Shown piece after piece: positions 23,204 through 31,275 of a stretch of 36,035 bases of DNA; within the stretch, counting starts at the first letter, position 1, and each line of letters opens with the position of its first letter. The position numbers and the translations under genes were made by a program. The notes under the pieces are model-generated. The model was not told the origin of the DNA and did not search any database. It saw only the letters and a program-made list of their open reading frames with translations. The stretch comes from CALHVX01 sp038757945 (lineage in GTDB: Bacteria > Pseudomonadota > Gammaproteobacteria > Pseudomonadales > Azotimanducaceae), in contig JBCDGJ010000035.1 in the NCBI GenBank assembly GCA_038757945.1, forward strand, positions 1 through 36,035, read 5' to 3'.

Positions 23204-25057
23204 TTATTCGAAGCGGTAGGGCTCGAGCGTTTCCTGCGCGTCGCGTTTGAAGCGGTACCACTGGCCACCGCCGTAGTAGGCGAGGGAACCTGGTTCGGCG
23301 TCGCCGTGCCCGTTGTAGTAAGACAGGCAGTCGCGCAGCGGACGGGTGGCCACGTCAGCCTGACGGCAGTGCTCCGCGTAGCGGTTCTCAGCCTCTGCTG
23401 AGACTTCGACGGTCGTTGCTCCACGCTCGCGCATTTCTTCCAGCAGCCAGAGGGTGTAGTCGACGTGGGCGTCGATGGCATCGATGAAGTTGAAGCTGCC
23501 GCCACCGCCCTGCGGACCGGAGATGATGAACAGGTTCGGGAAGGCGTGGCTTTGTATGCCGAGGAAGGTTTTTGTGCCCTGACCATCCCACTTTTCTTTC
23601 AGCGTCTCGCCGTTGCGGCCGGTGACCATGTTGAAGGTCGAGGTGGCCATCCAGAGAAATCCGGTCGCGTAGATCAGCACGTCCAGGGGATACTCGACGC
23701 CGTCGTGCACCACGCCCTGCTCGTTGATCTCCTGCACGCCCATGGGCGCGGTATCGACCAGCATCACGTGCGGCAGATTGAAGGTGGGCAGAAACTCGTC
23801 ATGAAAGGTCGGGCGCTTGCACCCGTAGGGGTAGTAAGGCTTGAGCGCTGCGGCGGTTTTCGGATCTTCGACGATGGTGTCTACCCGGGCGCGAATCTGC
23901 TCCATGATCCGGAAGTTCGTATCGAGCTGCTTCTGCACCAGCTCTTCCGGCGTCAGCTTGCGCTCGTGCTGTTTGCGCTCCTTGAAGTCGGGCACCTTGC
24001 CGGACAGGTAGTCGTCGTTTGCGCGAATGGCCGTGCGCCCCGCGCTGATCTTCGCGAAGCGGGCTCGACGGGCCCGCGCCCAGCCCGGATCATCACGCCA
24101 TTCCTCAATCTCTTCCGGTGTGGTTTCACGCTGGTCGCGCACATCAACGGACGACGGCGTGCGCTGGAACACGTGCAGCGTGCCGGCCACTTTGGCCAGC
24201 TCCGGGATCGCCTGCACGGCCGTGGCGCCGGTGCCGATGATGCCGACCCGTTTGCCCTTGAGGTCGACGTGATAGTTCCAGCGCGAGGTATGGAATGCTT
24301 CTCCCTGGAACTTGTCCATGCCGTTGATGCGCGCAAGCTTCGGCGTCGTCAGCACGCCGTTGGCGAGCACCACGATGCGGGCGCGCATGGCATCACCGCG
24401 ATCCGTGCGCACGGTCCAGCGTTTCGTGGCTTCGTCCCAGTCGGTGCGCTCCACGGTGGTGTGAAACAGGCAGTGCTCGTAGAAGCCATAGCGCTCGGAA
24501 ATGCTCTGGCAGTATTCGAGAATCTCGAAACCGCTGGCGAACTTCATGGTCGGGATGTAGCCCATCTCTTCGAGCAGCGGCAGGTAGCTGTAGGCCTCGA
24601 CGTCACAGGCAATGCCCGGGTAGCGGTTCCAGTACCAGGTGCCGCCAACGTCGCCGCCTTTCTCGCAGAAGCGGACGTCCGTGAAGCCTGCCTGCTTGAG
24701 CCGGTACCAGAGCAGCAGCCCGGCGAACCCGGCGCCGATGACCAGGATTTCGCACTCGTCCGCGAGGGCCTCGCGGGGCACCGGATCGGTGGAGTAGGCA
24801 TCTTCCAGGTACTTTGCGAATTCGCCTTCCATGAGCATGTAGTCGGCCGCACCGCGGCGGGCTTCCTTGAACGCACGGTAGCGGGCCTGCTCCGCGGCGT
24901 TGAACACCGCCCCAGCCGGCTGCGGGGGCAGCGCCTTCAGCGACTCATCGTGCTGTACCGAGTAGCCCTGGCCGGCAATCTTCTCGGTCGCCCGGGCAGC
25001 CCGGGTGTGAAAGGTTTTTTGTCCGGTTGTGGGATCGGTCTCGATGGCGTTCGGCAT
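23204..25057 (-). CDS. Baeyer-Villiger-type flavin monooxygenase
   Basis: The 617-residue protein has two Rossmann nucleotide sites: VIGAGFAGLLLWYRL (FAD) and GKRVGIIGTGATAVQ (NADPH). Between them is the fingerprint FQGEAFHTSRWN, fitting FxGxxxHxxxW of class B Baeyer-Villiger monooxygenases. CDVEAYSYL and VFQRTPSSVDVRDQ are also typical. These enzymes insert oxygen next to ketones, giving esters or lactones, using NADPH and O2. The roughly 100-residue N-terminal extension before the FAD site is like that in longer members (for example steroid or cyclopentadecanone types); the substrate cannot be told. ATG at 25057 was chosen; a TTG at 25117 would add 20 residues. No transporter or lactonase is adjacent. 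Confidence 0.88.
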   Translation of the reverse strand: MPNAIETDPTTGQKTFHTRAARATEKIAGQGYSVQHDESLKALPPQPAGAVFNAAEQARYRAFKEARRGAADYMLMEGEFAKYLEDAYSTDPVPREALADECEILVIGAGFAGLLLWYRLKQAGFTDVRFCEKGGDVGGTWYWNRYPGIACDVEAYSYLPLLEEMGYIPTMKFASGFEILEYCQSISERYGFYEHCLFHTTVERTDWDEATKRWTVRTDRGDAMRARIVVLANGVLTTPKLARINGMDKFQGEAFHTSRWNYHVDLKGKRVGIIGTGATAVQAIPELAKVAGTLHVFQRTPSSVDVRDQRETTPEEIEEWRDDPGWARARRARFAKISAGRTAIRANDDYLSGKVPDFKERKQHERKLTPEELVQKQLDTNFRIMEQIRARVDTIVEDPKTAAALKPYYPYGCKRPTFHDEFLPTFNLPHVMLVDTAPMGVQEINEQGVVHDGVEYPLDVLIYATGFLWMATSTFNMVTGRNGETLKEKWDGQGTKTFLGIQSHAFPNLFIISGPQGGGGSFNFIDAIDAHVDYTLWLLEEMRERGATTVEVSAEAENRYAEHCRQADVATRPLRDCLSYYNGHGDAEPGSLAYYGGGQWYRFKRDAQETLEPYRFE

Positions 25058-25189
25058 GCGGTACTCAGGGAAATGGTCGTATCCCTTGAGCCTATAGCGG
25101 CCGTCACCCCGGGACAAACCGGTTCAGCTGCAGCGCCTGGTGGGGTGTCCGGTCGCTGGCGGGGCAGGTTCTGCGGAGCAACCGGGCGC

Positions 25190-25219
25190 CGCGCCGGCGA
25201 TGTCAGCTCAGCCGGCGCG
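25190..25219. terminator. GC-rich stem-loop at the end of the DUF924 gene
   Basis: CGCGCCGGC (25190-25198) and GCCGGCGCG (25211-25219) form a nine-base-pair stem whose 12-base loop contains the DUF924 stop codon. It has no T-run. It could slow the ribosome or polymerase at the end of the gene, but is not a standard terminator. Confidence 0.3.
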
Positions 25220-25810
25220 CTGGTTCAGCCAGGCCTGCTCGGCATCGGTGCTGGTGCGGCCCAGGGCGAGGTTCCGGTAGGGAAAGCGGCCAAATTCGAG
25301 GATCGTGTCCCGATGCTGCTGCGCGTGGCGCAGGTAGTTGCCCGCCTGCTGCCGCAGCGGCGCAGCGGCGGTATCCCGGAGCGTGGTGAAGAGGCCGACC
25401 GCCAGGTACTGATCGCGGAGCCGCTCGGAGTGCATGAGCGGCATGTAGCAGAAGGCCCGCTCGTCCAGCCCCAGGGCGCGATCAGCCCCCTGGTCGATGG
25501 CAAAGAAACAGAGTTGGCGCGCCTCGGCATCCCAGCCGAACGCCTGAGGATCTTCCCGATACAGGTTTCGTGGAATCTGGTCGCGCAGCAGTATGCCGGC
25601 CAGCAGGTGCTCGGGAGAGGCGAACCAGGCGCGGTCAATCGAGCCCGGTAACGCGGCCAGGTCATCGCCGAAGCGATCGCAGTCCTGATCGAAGGTGGGG
25701 TCCGGCTGGAACCAGCGTCTGGCGCGCTCCGGCGGGGCGGTGCCGTCGGCTTCGAGCTGCCCGAACCAGAACACGTGCAGCGCGCGGGCCAGCTCGGCGA
25801 CGGCGCGCAT
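25208..25810 (-). CDS. DUF924 family protein
   Basis: The 200-residue, all-helical cytoplasmic protein matches DUF924: VFWFGQLE at the N-terminus, WFQPDPTFDQ, then LLRDQIPRNLYR near residue 74, CFFAIDQG and YMPLMHSE in the middle and HRDTILEFGRFPYRN near 165. The family has a TPR-like helical fold and no known biochemical role, though it is widespread in proteobacteria. The start is ATG at 25810, nine bases after the THX stop, so the two genes are co-transcribed. Confidence 0.87.
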   Translation of the reverse strand: MRAVAELARALHVFWFGQLEADGTAPPERARRWFQPDPTFDQDCDRFGDDLAALPGSIDRAWFASPEHLLAGILLRDQIPRNLYREDPQAFGWDAEARQLCFFAIDQGADRALGLDERAFCYMPLMHSERLRDQYLAVGLFTTLRDTAAAPLRQQAGNYLRHAQQHRDTILEFGRFPYRNLALGRTSTDAEQAWLNQRAG

Positions 25811-25819
25811 GCCCGGGGC

Positions 25820-25927
25820 TCAGCGCTTCTCTTCGTTGGCTGGCTTCTTCTTGCCCTTAGGGCGGCTGTTGCCAAAGCTGCCTTTGATGATCTTGCCGCG
25901 CCTGGTTCGGCTGTCGCCTTTACCCAT
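25820..25927 (-). CDS. 30S ribosomal protein THX
   Basis: This 35-residue, very basic peptide begins MGKGDSRTRRGKI and continues KGSFGNSRPKGKKK, the hallmark of the small-subunit protein THX (bTHX, Thx/RpsU-unrelated), known from Thermus and many proteobacteria. THX sits in the 30S head and stabilises 16S rRNA packing. ATG at 25927 has a strong AAGGAG seven bases before it, which decides the start; the frame is open to 26023 but has no other site. It is the first gene of a unit with DUF924. Confidence 0.88.
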   Translation of the reverse strand: MGKGDSRTRRGKIIKGSFGNSRPKGKKKPANEEKR

Positions 25928-26030
25928 GGAGTTCTCCTTTGTCTGCTGGTGATGTCTGCGTGCGATGTCAGTGTGCGATCCGGCTACCGCAGGTTGTCTG
26001 CCCTGCTGCCGTTCGATCCGCATTCTGCGC

Positions 26031-27014
26031 TTACAGGCCCCAGCATTCCAGATCGCTGCCGAACAGCACGTCTCCCAGGTAGGTCTCCTCGATCGCGTTG
26101 CGGGTCAGGCTTTCGACCCCGCGCGTCCGATTCGTCCGGTGCCCCAGGATCAGGAAGTTCGGGTCAATGCGGCTCGCGATGCGTCCGATCTGCGATGGGC
26201 GCACGTCCAGCTCGCGGGCGGCGCCGCGGGCGGACTCCGGGATCGCGTGATGCAGCACGAGCGCATCCGCCCCCTCGGCAAAGGCGACCAGCGTATCTTT
26301 CTCGTTGTTGAAGTTGCCGCTGAAGACCAGCGTCTGATCGCCCATGGTGATGCGGTATGCGAGGGCTGGGACCGAGCCGTGGTTGACCGGTACTGCGGCG
26401 ATCTGCAGCGTTTCCGTACCAAAGCGGGCCCAGACCCGGCGTCCCTTGGCGGGAATGTCCTGCGGCACGATCCGCTTGCCCATCGCTTTAACTTCAAGGC
26501 TTGGCGCCAGATAGGCAAAGGCTCCGTCCGGGCCGATCAGGCGCTCGATGAACTGGGTGGTGCCGGGGTACGGAGCTTCGCCGTCGGGACCGAAGATCCG
26601 CAGCGGCTCCGTGCGATCGGCAAACTGCGCGCCCTTGATGAATGCCGGCAGATCGCCGACGTGGTGCACGTTCAGGTTGCTGATCAGCACGGCCTCGAGA
26701 TCTTCGTAGCGCGCCTGGGCCAGATCGAACAGCAGCGAGGAGCCGGGTGCCGGATCGATCAGCACCCGGGCTTTGCCGTCCTGCCAGACCAGATAGCTCG
26801 CGCTGGCGGTGTTGTCGTTCAGCTCCGGACCGCCGCTGCCGAGGATCTGAATCCAGACCCCTTCCTCGCCGCAGTAGTTCTGTGCTTCGAAGGCGAGTGC
26901 CGGCTGTGCGAGGAGCGCACAAACCAGGGCGGCGGTGTGCAACGGCAGTCGAAGGTAGCGCCGGGCGCAGGTTTTCAGGGCGCACAGGGGCGCCGGCAGA
27001 TGCAGCTTGATCAT
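26031..27014 (-). CDS. Exported metallo-beta-lactamase-fold protein with lost metal ligands
   Basis: The 327-residue product has a signal peptide (hydrophobic TAALVCALLAQPALA, cleavage near residue 41) and a metallo-beta-lactamase fold: IQILGSGGPELND, RVLIDPAPGS, then the usual HxHxDH region. Here that region reads SNLNVHHVGDLPAF, so both first histidines are Asn and the Asp is His. The later ligand Asp of the GDT motif is also Asn (VFSGNFNN), while NHGSVPALAYRI keeps its His and ILGHRT keeps the last His. Relatives with intact motifs are hydrolases of the RNase Z-like branch. Loss of several ligands suggests a non-hydrolytic binder or a changed metal site. ATG at 27014 has GGAG upstream. It follows nadE by 30 bases and is probably co-transcribed. 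Confidence 0.82.
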   Translation of the reverse strand: MIKLHLPAPLCALKTCARRYLRLPLHTAALVCALLAQPALAFEAQNYCGEEGVWIQILGSGGPELNDNTASASYLVWQDGKARVLIDPAPGSSLLFDLAQARYEDLEAVLISNLNVHHVGDLPAFIKGAQFADRTEPLRIFGPDGEAPYPGTTQFIERLIGPDGAFAYLAPSLEVKAMGKRIVPQDIPAKGRRVWARFGTETLQIAAVPVNHGSVPALAYRITMGDQTLVFSGNFNNEKDTLVAFAEGADALVLHHAIPESARGAARELDVRPSQIGRIASRIDPNFLILGHRTNRTRGVESLTRNAIEETYLGDVLFGSDLECWGL

Positions 27015-27044
27015 GCGGTTCTGACTCCGTGGTGCAGCTGAAGT

Positions 27045-28991
27045 TCAGCCGGTCGGCAATGCGTCGACGGCAGCGATGATGGTACGGCTGTCGACCTCGT
27101 CGGGCAGGCGCCAGTCACCGCGCGGCGACAGGCTGACGCTGCCGACCTTGGGCCCCGGCGGCAGCGTGGTGCGTTTGAACTGGCTGGCAAAAAACCGTTG
27201 AAAGAACACCTTAAGCCAGCGCTTGATGGTGGCCGCGTCGTAGTCCCCGGCAAACGCGGCGCCGGCAAGGGTATGGATCTTCTCCGGTGTTGCGCCGTAA
27301 CGCAGCCAGTGAAACAGGAAGAAATCATGCAGCTCGTAGGGCCCCACGAGCTCCTCGGTCAGCTGCGCGGTCTGATCGTCTTCGACCGGCAGCAGCTCCG
27401 GCGTGATCGGGGTTGCGATGACGGTCTCCAGCAGCGGCCCCAGCGCGTCGCTGGCCTGGGTCTGGCGGTACCAGTCGACGATGAAGCGCACCAGCGTTTT
27501 CGGCACGCTGGCATTGACGTTGTAGTTCGCCATCTGATCAGCGTTGAACGTGCACCAGCCGAGCGCCAGCTCGGACAGGTCGCCGGTGCCGACGACCAGC
27601 CCGCCCACCTTGTTGGCGTAGTTGAACAGCAGCTGGGTGCGTTCCCGCGCCTGCGCGTTTTCGAACACCGTGTCAGCGCCGCCGTCGTGGGAGAGATCGA
27701 GCAGGTGCTGGGTGACCGCCGGCTCGATCGAAATCTCTGTCAGCGTGACACCTGCGGCAGCCGCCAGCGCGCGTGCCGTTTCGAGCGTGGCGCTGGTGGT
27801 GCCGGGTCCGGGCATGGTCAGCGCGTGGATGTCCGCAGTGGGTCGATCGAGGCGCCGCTGGCACTCCAGGCAGACCAGCAGCGCCAGAGTGGAATCGAGA
27901 CCACCTGAGATTCCGATGATCAGCTTATCCACCGGCGCCGACAGCATGCGTCGCGCCAGTCCGGCGGACTGAATGGCGAGAATCTCCGAGGCTTTGTCCG
28001 CCTGGGCAGCGCTTGTTGCCGGCAGAAACGGGTGCCGGCCGTAGCGGCGGCGCAGGTGATTGAGCTTAGGCGGTGCGCTGTCTGCGCCGGTCACTGGCAC
28101 CAGGTCGTAGGCACCGGAGCGGGGCGCGTTCTGAAAGGTGTTGTTATGGGCCCGGTCGTGGCGCAGGCGGCTGCAATCGATTTCGCTGATGATCCGGGTG
28201 TTCTCGAGGCTGAAGCGCTCGCTGGTCAGCAATAGCTGGCCGTTCTCGGCAATCATGCAGTGGCCGCCGTAGACGATGTCCTTACTCGACTCGAAGAGTC
28301 CGGCGCTCGCGTAGACGTAGCCGCACAGGCGCTGCGCACTGGTCATGCGGACCAGATCCGAGCGGTACTCGGCTTTCGCCACCAGCTCGTTGCTGGCCGA
28401 CAGATTGGCCGTGATCAGCGCACCGGCAATGGCCAGATCGGCGCCGGGATTGTCAATGGCCCAGAGGTCCTCGCAGATTTCCACGCCAAAGATGATCCCG
28501 TGCTGCTCGAACAGCTGACGATGGCCGAGCTGACAGGACCCGAGCGAATGTTCGACGGGCTCCTCGTGATCGCCGAGGGCGGTGAACCAGCGCCGCTCGT
28601 AGAACTCGCCGTAGTTCGGGTGCGCGGCCTTCGGCACCACGCCGTGAAGCCGGCCGTCGCGCAGCACCAGAGCGGCGTTGACCGTGCGGCCATCGCGGGT
28701 CCGCCACGGTGCGCCGACGACGGCCGTGATGTCCGTTGTCGCGCGCGCGAGCTCATCGAGCGCGGCATCGAGCTGCTCGTACAGTGTGCCGGCGAAGAAC
28801 AGATCCTCACAGCTGTAGCCGGTCAGGCACAGCTCCGGGAACACGGCGAGCTGCACCCCTTCCTCACGCAATAGCGCAAGTTCCTCGGCAATGATCGCGG
28901 CATTGGCGGTCGGGTTGCCGAGCGCCAGGCGCGGGCAGGCTGCTGCGACGCGAATGAAACCGAGGTCGGCGTGGTTTACCGGGTCGGTCAA
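27045..28991 (-). CDS. nadE: Glutamine-dependent NAD+ synthetase
   Basis: The 648-residue enzyme joins an N-terminal nitrilase-type glutaminase (E53 in FPELCLTGY, K121 in VPKAAHPNY, C173 in GVEICEDLW) to a C-terminal ammonia-dependent synthetase with the PP-loop ISGGLDST near residue 361 and later LSELALGWCTF. It turns nicotinic acid adenine dinucleotide, ATP and glutamine into NAD+. The length is like the large mycobacterial NadE, not the short E. coli form. The start is ATG at 28991 and overlaps the stop of the 105-residue gene upstream (ATGA, 28988-28991), so its translation is coupled to that gene. Confidence 0.95.
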   Translation of the reverse strand: MTDPVNHADLGFIRVAAACPRLALGNPTANAAIIAEELALLREEGVQLAVFPELCLTGYSCEDLFFAGTLYEQLDAALDELARATTDITAVVGAPWRTRDGRTVNAALVLRDGRLHGVVPKAAHPNYGEFYERRWFTALGDHEEPVEHSLGSCQLGHRQLFEQHGIIFGVEICEDLWAIDNPGADLAIAGALITANLSASNELVAKAEYRSDLVRMTSAQRLCGYVYASAGLFESSKDIVYGGHCMIAENGQLLLTSERFSLENTRIISEIDCSRLRHDRAHNNTFQNAPRSGAYDLVPVTGADSAPPKLNHLRRRYGRHPFLPATSAAQADKASEILAIQSAGLARRMLSAPVDKLIIGISGGLDSTLALLVCLECQRRLDRPTADIHALTMPGPGTTSATLETARALAAAAGVTLTEISIEPAVTQHLLDLSHDGGADTVFENAQARERTQLLFNYANKVGGLVVGTGDLSELALGWCTFNADQMANYNVNASVPKTLVRFIVDWYRQTQASDALGPLLETVIATPITPELLPVEDDQTAQLTEELVGPYELHDFFLFHWLRYGATPEKIHTLAGAAFAGDYDAATIKRWLKVFFQRFFASQFKRTTLPPGPKVGSVSLSPRGDWRLPDEVDSRTIIAAVDALPTG

Positions 28992-29305
28992 TGGACCCGA
29001 CTCCGCGGGCGGTCGAGCTGGGAGCTGACCAGTGCCGCTTTCTCCTCAATGCGCTCGAGGAGTGATTTCGACACCTCCGACCGGGCGAAGCCGACCGCGG
29101 CGGTCGTGCAGAGGGCAACGATCGACGCCGCCAGCGCCGTGTCGTCGTGGGCGCACTCCAGCCGGCGCTTGATGCGCCGGAAACAGGCATGCTCCGTGGC
29201 TCTGCCTTCCTCTTCGAGCTGGCGGATGAGCTCCTCGAGCAGCGGCGTGAGCTCGTTGCGGGCAACGGTAGACGTGCGGCGTTGATACGTCAGGTCAGGG
29301 AGCAC
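28988..29305 (-). CDS. Small helical protein coupled to nadE, unknown function
   Basis: The 105-residue protein, from GTG at 29305 (AAAGGACAG upstream), is not recognised. It is mainly helical and charged: NELTPLLEELIRQLEEEGRA near residues 17-35, then an alanine-rich LAASIVALCTTAAVGFA segment (about residues 60-77) and a charged C-terminus. The alanine-rich part is borderline for a membrane helix. Its stop overlaps the nadE start by four bases. Because it comes first and is coupled, it may modulate NAD synthesis or simply ride along; the evidence is context only. It is divergent from the SnoaL-like gene. Confidence 0.6.
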   Translation of the reverse strand: MLPDLTYQRRTSTVARNELTPLLEELIRQLEEEGRATEHACFRRIKRRLECAHDDTALAASIVALCTTAAVGFARSEVSKSLLERIEEKAALVSSQLDRPRSRVH

Positions 29306-29394
29306 GGCGACTGTCCTTTTGCAACTACAGAGCGCTATTCTCACTCGCGACCGGTGATCTGGCCAGCGCAGGCAACGGCATTGGCTCCAGTGCC

Positions 29395-29430
29395 GGCGCA
29401 AAGAGCGGCGCAAAGAGCGGCGCTCAGAGC
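29395..29430. repeat. Three 12-bp tandem repeats in a divergent promoter region
   Basis: GGCGCAAAGAGC occurs twice in tandem (29395-29406 and 29407-29418), followed by a third copy with two changes (29419-29430). The repeats lie between the nadE-operon start and the SnoaL-like gene. They may be a binding array or simple slippage; no promoter box is obvious. Confidence 0.5.
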
Positions 29431-29486
29431 GGAGTTAAGTGCGGCACTGTGCGCAGAGCATCCCAAGAACAACCAAGGAGGACGTG

Positions 29487-29858
29487 ATGACAGGAGAAGA
29501 GACCATTCGCAGGTTCTGGGAGATCCAGGACAGCGGCGACTACACCCAGCTGGTGCCGCTGTTTGCGGAGGACGCGGTGGTGGTAGATCCAATCTACGGC
29601 ACCTTCCGGGGGCGCGAGGCCATCGGCGGTTTCATGGCTAAAATGGTGGAGGAGATGGGTGCTCAGCAGACGTCCTTCACCGTCGAGGAAATCGGCGGCG
29701 CCGACGCTCCGGACGGGCACGGTGTCGTCTGGGCACAATGGATTGCCGACACGCCGCGCGGCAAGATTCAGGGCTGCGGGCTGTACCGTACCTACGGCGG
29801 CCAGCTGACCTACTATCGGGACTACATGAATGCCGCCGCAGAGACGGAAGGTGGTTGA
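29487..29858 (+). CDS. SnoaL-like / NTF2-fold protein
   Basis: The 123-residue protein has the SnoaL pattern: TIRRFWEIQDSGDYTQLVPLFAEDAVVVDP at the N-terminus in the first 35 residues, GTFRGREAIGGFM, a middle VVWAQWI strand and CGLYRTYGGQLTYYRDYMN at the C-terminus. The fold forms a cone-shaped pocket used for isomerases, hydrolases or ligand binding; the substrate is unknown. The start ATG at 29487 is preceded by AAGGAGG at 29475-29481. The gene stands alone, divergent from the nadE operon and convergent on the SleB-type hydrolase. Confidence 0.82.
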   Translation: MTGEETIRRFWEIQDSGDYTQLVPLFAEDAVVVDPIYGTFRGREAIGGFMAKMVEEMGAQQTSFTVEEIGGADAPDGHGVVWAQWIADTPRGKIQGCGLYRTYGGQLTYYRDYMNAAAETEGG

Positions 29859-29868
29859 ACAGGCTACC

Positions 29869-29893
29869 GGTCTGCGGCCACCAGCCGCAGGCC
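29869..29893. terminator. Stem-loop after the SnoaL-like gene
   Basis: GGTCTGCGG (29869-29877) pairs with CCGCAGGCC (29885-29893) with one G-T pair and a seven-base loop, eleven bases past the SnoaL-like stop. No T-run follows, so termination is a guess. Confidence 0.35.
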
Positions 29894-29974
29894 GTCGGTG
29901 CGGCCGCTCGTTGCTGGACCTGTTGCTGCCGATCGCTGTTGCTGCCCGGCAGTGCTGCACCGTGCTGCGGCAGT

Positions 29975-29989
29975 CAGGTCAGCGACCTG
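29975..29989. terminator. Stem-loop after the SleB-type hydrolase gene
   Basis: CAGGTC and GACCTG form a perfect six-base-pair stem with a three-base loop, directly after the stop codon of the minus-strand hydrolase gene. There is no T-run on the minus strand. Confidence 0.3.
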
Positions 29990-29990
29990 G

Positions 29991-30509
29991 CTAGAGCTTG
30001 TAGAAAACGTGTCCACCGAGGGTTACGGTGCGTGTGCGCGGTATCTTCCAGGGATTCTTCATACCCTTTGCATGAAAAAACAGAGCCCCGCGGGTGGGGT
30101 CGCGCCGGTGCTTGCCGCGCCCAAGTTCGCCGGCCAGCCGTCGCGCCGCGCGCCAGTTGTCCAGCTCCCTCGGACGATCGCTATTGCCGTCGCACCACCA
30201 GGAAAACTGGCACGGCGGCTGTTCGCCGCCCTGTTTGACCACCGCGCACACCCGGTTCGGGAACCGCTCGTGGCGCACCCGGTTCAGCACCACATGCCCA
30301 ACGGCCAGCATGCCCCGCTCGCCTTCCGCCTTGGCTTCCCAGTACATCGCCAGGGCTAGGCAATCCCGGTCCGCCTCGTTCAGTGCCCCGGCCGCGAGCG
30401 CGAAGGCTGGCGCTGCCGCTCCTACGCTAATGAGTGTCAGTAGCAGGGTCAGCTGTAGCAGCTTGCGCGAGCGGGCAACGATTGTCAGACGAAGACTGGC
30501 GCGGGACAT
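29991..30509 (-). CDS. SleB-type cell-wall hydrolase
   Basis: The 172-residue protein has a signal peptide (LLQLTLLLTLISVGAAAPAFALAA) and one Hydrolase_2 (SleB) domain: DRDCLALAMYWEAKAEGERG with the likely catalytic Glu near residue 58, VLNRVRHERFPNRVCAVV, then CQFSWWCDG and a C-terminal HAKGMKNPW and HVFYKL. SleB/CwlJ-like domains cut the glycan strands of peptidoglycan; in Gram-negative bacteria such short secreted forms act in the periplasm on cell-wall remodelling. It is not a spore protein here, as nothing else points to sporulation. The start is ATG at 30509. It lies 58 bases downstream of the HAD gene on the same strand. Confidence 0.85.
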   Translation of the reverse strand: MSRASLRLTIVARSRKLLQLTLLLTLISVGAAAPAFALAAGALNEADRDCLALAMYWEAKAEGERGMLAVGHVVLNRVRHERFPNRVCAVVKQGGEQPPCQFSWWCDGNSDRPRELDNWRAARRLAGELGRGKHRRDPTRGALFFHAKGMKNPWKIPRTRTVTLGGHVFYKL

Positions 30510-30567
30510 GGACGGATTCTCGCCGGTTCACGGGTGGCGCACCCTCAGCGTGCGCGCCGGGTACGGG

Positions 30568-31275
30568 TCACGGGGAGGGTAACTGGAGCGGCAGCAGCTC
30601 CGCGATGTCGTTCAGCACAAAATCGGCGCCCGCGTCGAACAGCGCGCCCTGACCGCTGGATCCGCTGAGCACTCCGATGCACAGGGTGTTGGCGGAGCGG
30701 CCCATACGCATGTCCATCTGGCCGTCGCCAACCAGTACGGCCTGCCTCGCGGTTGCGCCTACCGCACGGAACGCATCGTGCAGATGGGCCGGATCCGGCT
30801 TCAACCGCGTCACGTCGTCGCGCGTCAACAGCACGTCGACCAGGCGGTCGACCTCCGGCAGCACTTCCAGTACCGCCGCCCGGCAGTTCCGGGTCACGAT
30901 GGCGATGCGGCGGTTGCCGCGCCGGAGGGCGGCGAGGAGCGGCCGGCAGGCTTCAAACGGGTCTGCATCGGTGGCGGCGGCGAGCTCAAAATCGACGATC
31001 AGCGCATCGGCGGCGGCTCGGTAGGCCGCTGCCTGGGCCGCGCTGTGTTGCTTGAGCCAGTGTTCTGCGGCGCTGACGATTTCAACGATGGCGGCCTCGC
31101 CGAAGACCTGAGCAGGCACCCTGGCGGCGATCGCGTGTGCCCGCACGCGGCGCTTCAGCTCCTTGAGATCCGGGTTTGGGGCCAGCGTGCCATCGAAGTC
31201 GAAGCACCAGGTCGTGCAGGTCGCGAGCCGGGCACGCAGCGTCGCGGGATCGACCGGGGCTGCGGGCCCGCTCAG
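30568..31275 (-). CDS. HAD-superfamily phosphatase with a non-standard start
   Basis: The 235-residue protein carries all four HAD motifs: CFDFDGTLAPN (nucleophile Asp near residue 30), AIVTRN (motif II), RLKPDP (motif III Lys) and VLVGDGQMDMRMG (motif IV), with a helical cap between motifs I and II. It resembles phosphoglycolate phosphatase-like enzymes acting on small phosphoesters. No ATG, GTG or TTG occurs in frame between the upstream gene's last codons and motif I, although the frame is open far upstream as a shadow of the symporter gene. The CTG at 31275-31273 overlaps the symporter stop as CTGA, exactly as ATGA overlaps do elsewhere in this operon, so I take it as the start. An upstream start inside the symporter gene or a sequence error are the alternatives. 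Confidence 0.72.
   Translation of the reverse strand: MSGPAAPVDPATLRARLATCTTWCFDFDGTLAPNPDLKELKRRVRAHAIAARVPAQVFGEAAIVEIVSAAEHWLKQHSAAQAAAYRAAADALIVDFELAAATDADPFEACRPLLAALRRGNRRIAIVTRNCRAAVLEVLPEVDRLVDVLLTRDDVTRLKPDPAHLHDAFRAVGATARQAVLVGDGQMDMRMGRSANTLCIGVLSGSSGQGALFDAGADFVLNDIAELLPLQLPSP

Noticed and set aside
23465..25651. Plus-strand open frame of 728 codons
   Set aside because: It lies entirely opposite the monooxygenase and DUF924 genes, has skewed composition and no domain; GC-rich codon use keeps the opposite strand open.
29991..30509. Spore germination role for the SleB-type protein
   Set aside because: No sporulation gene is seen and the gene set is Gram-negative; the domain is common in non-spore-formers.
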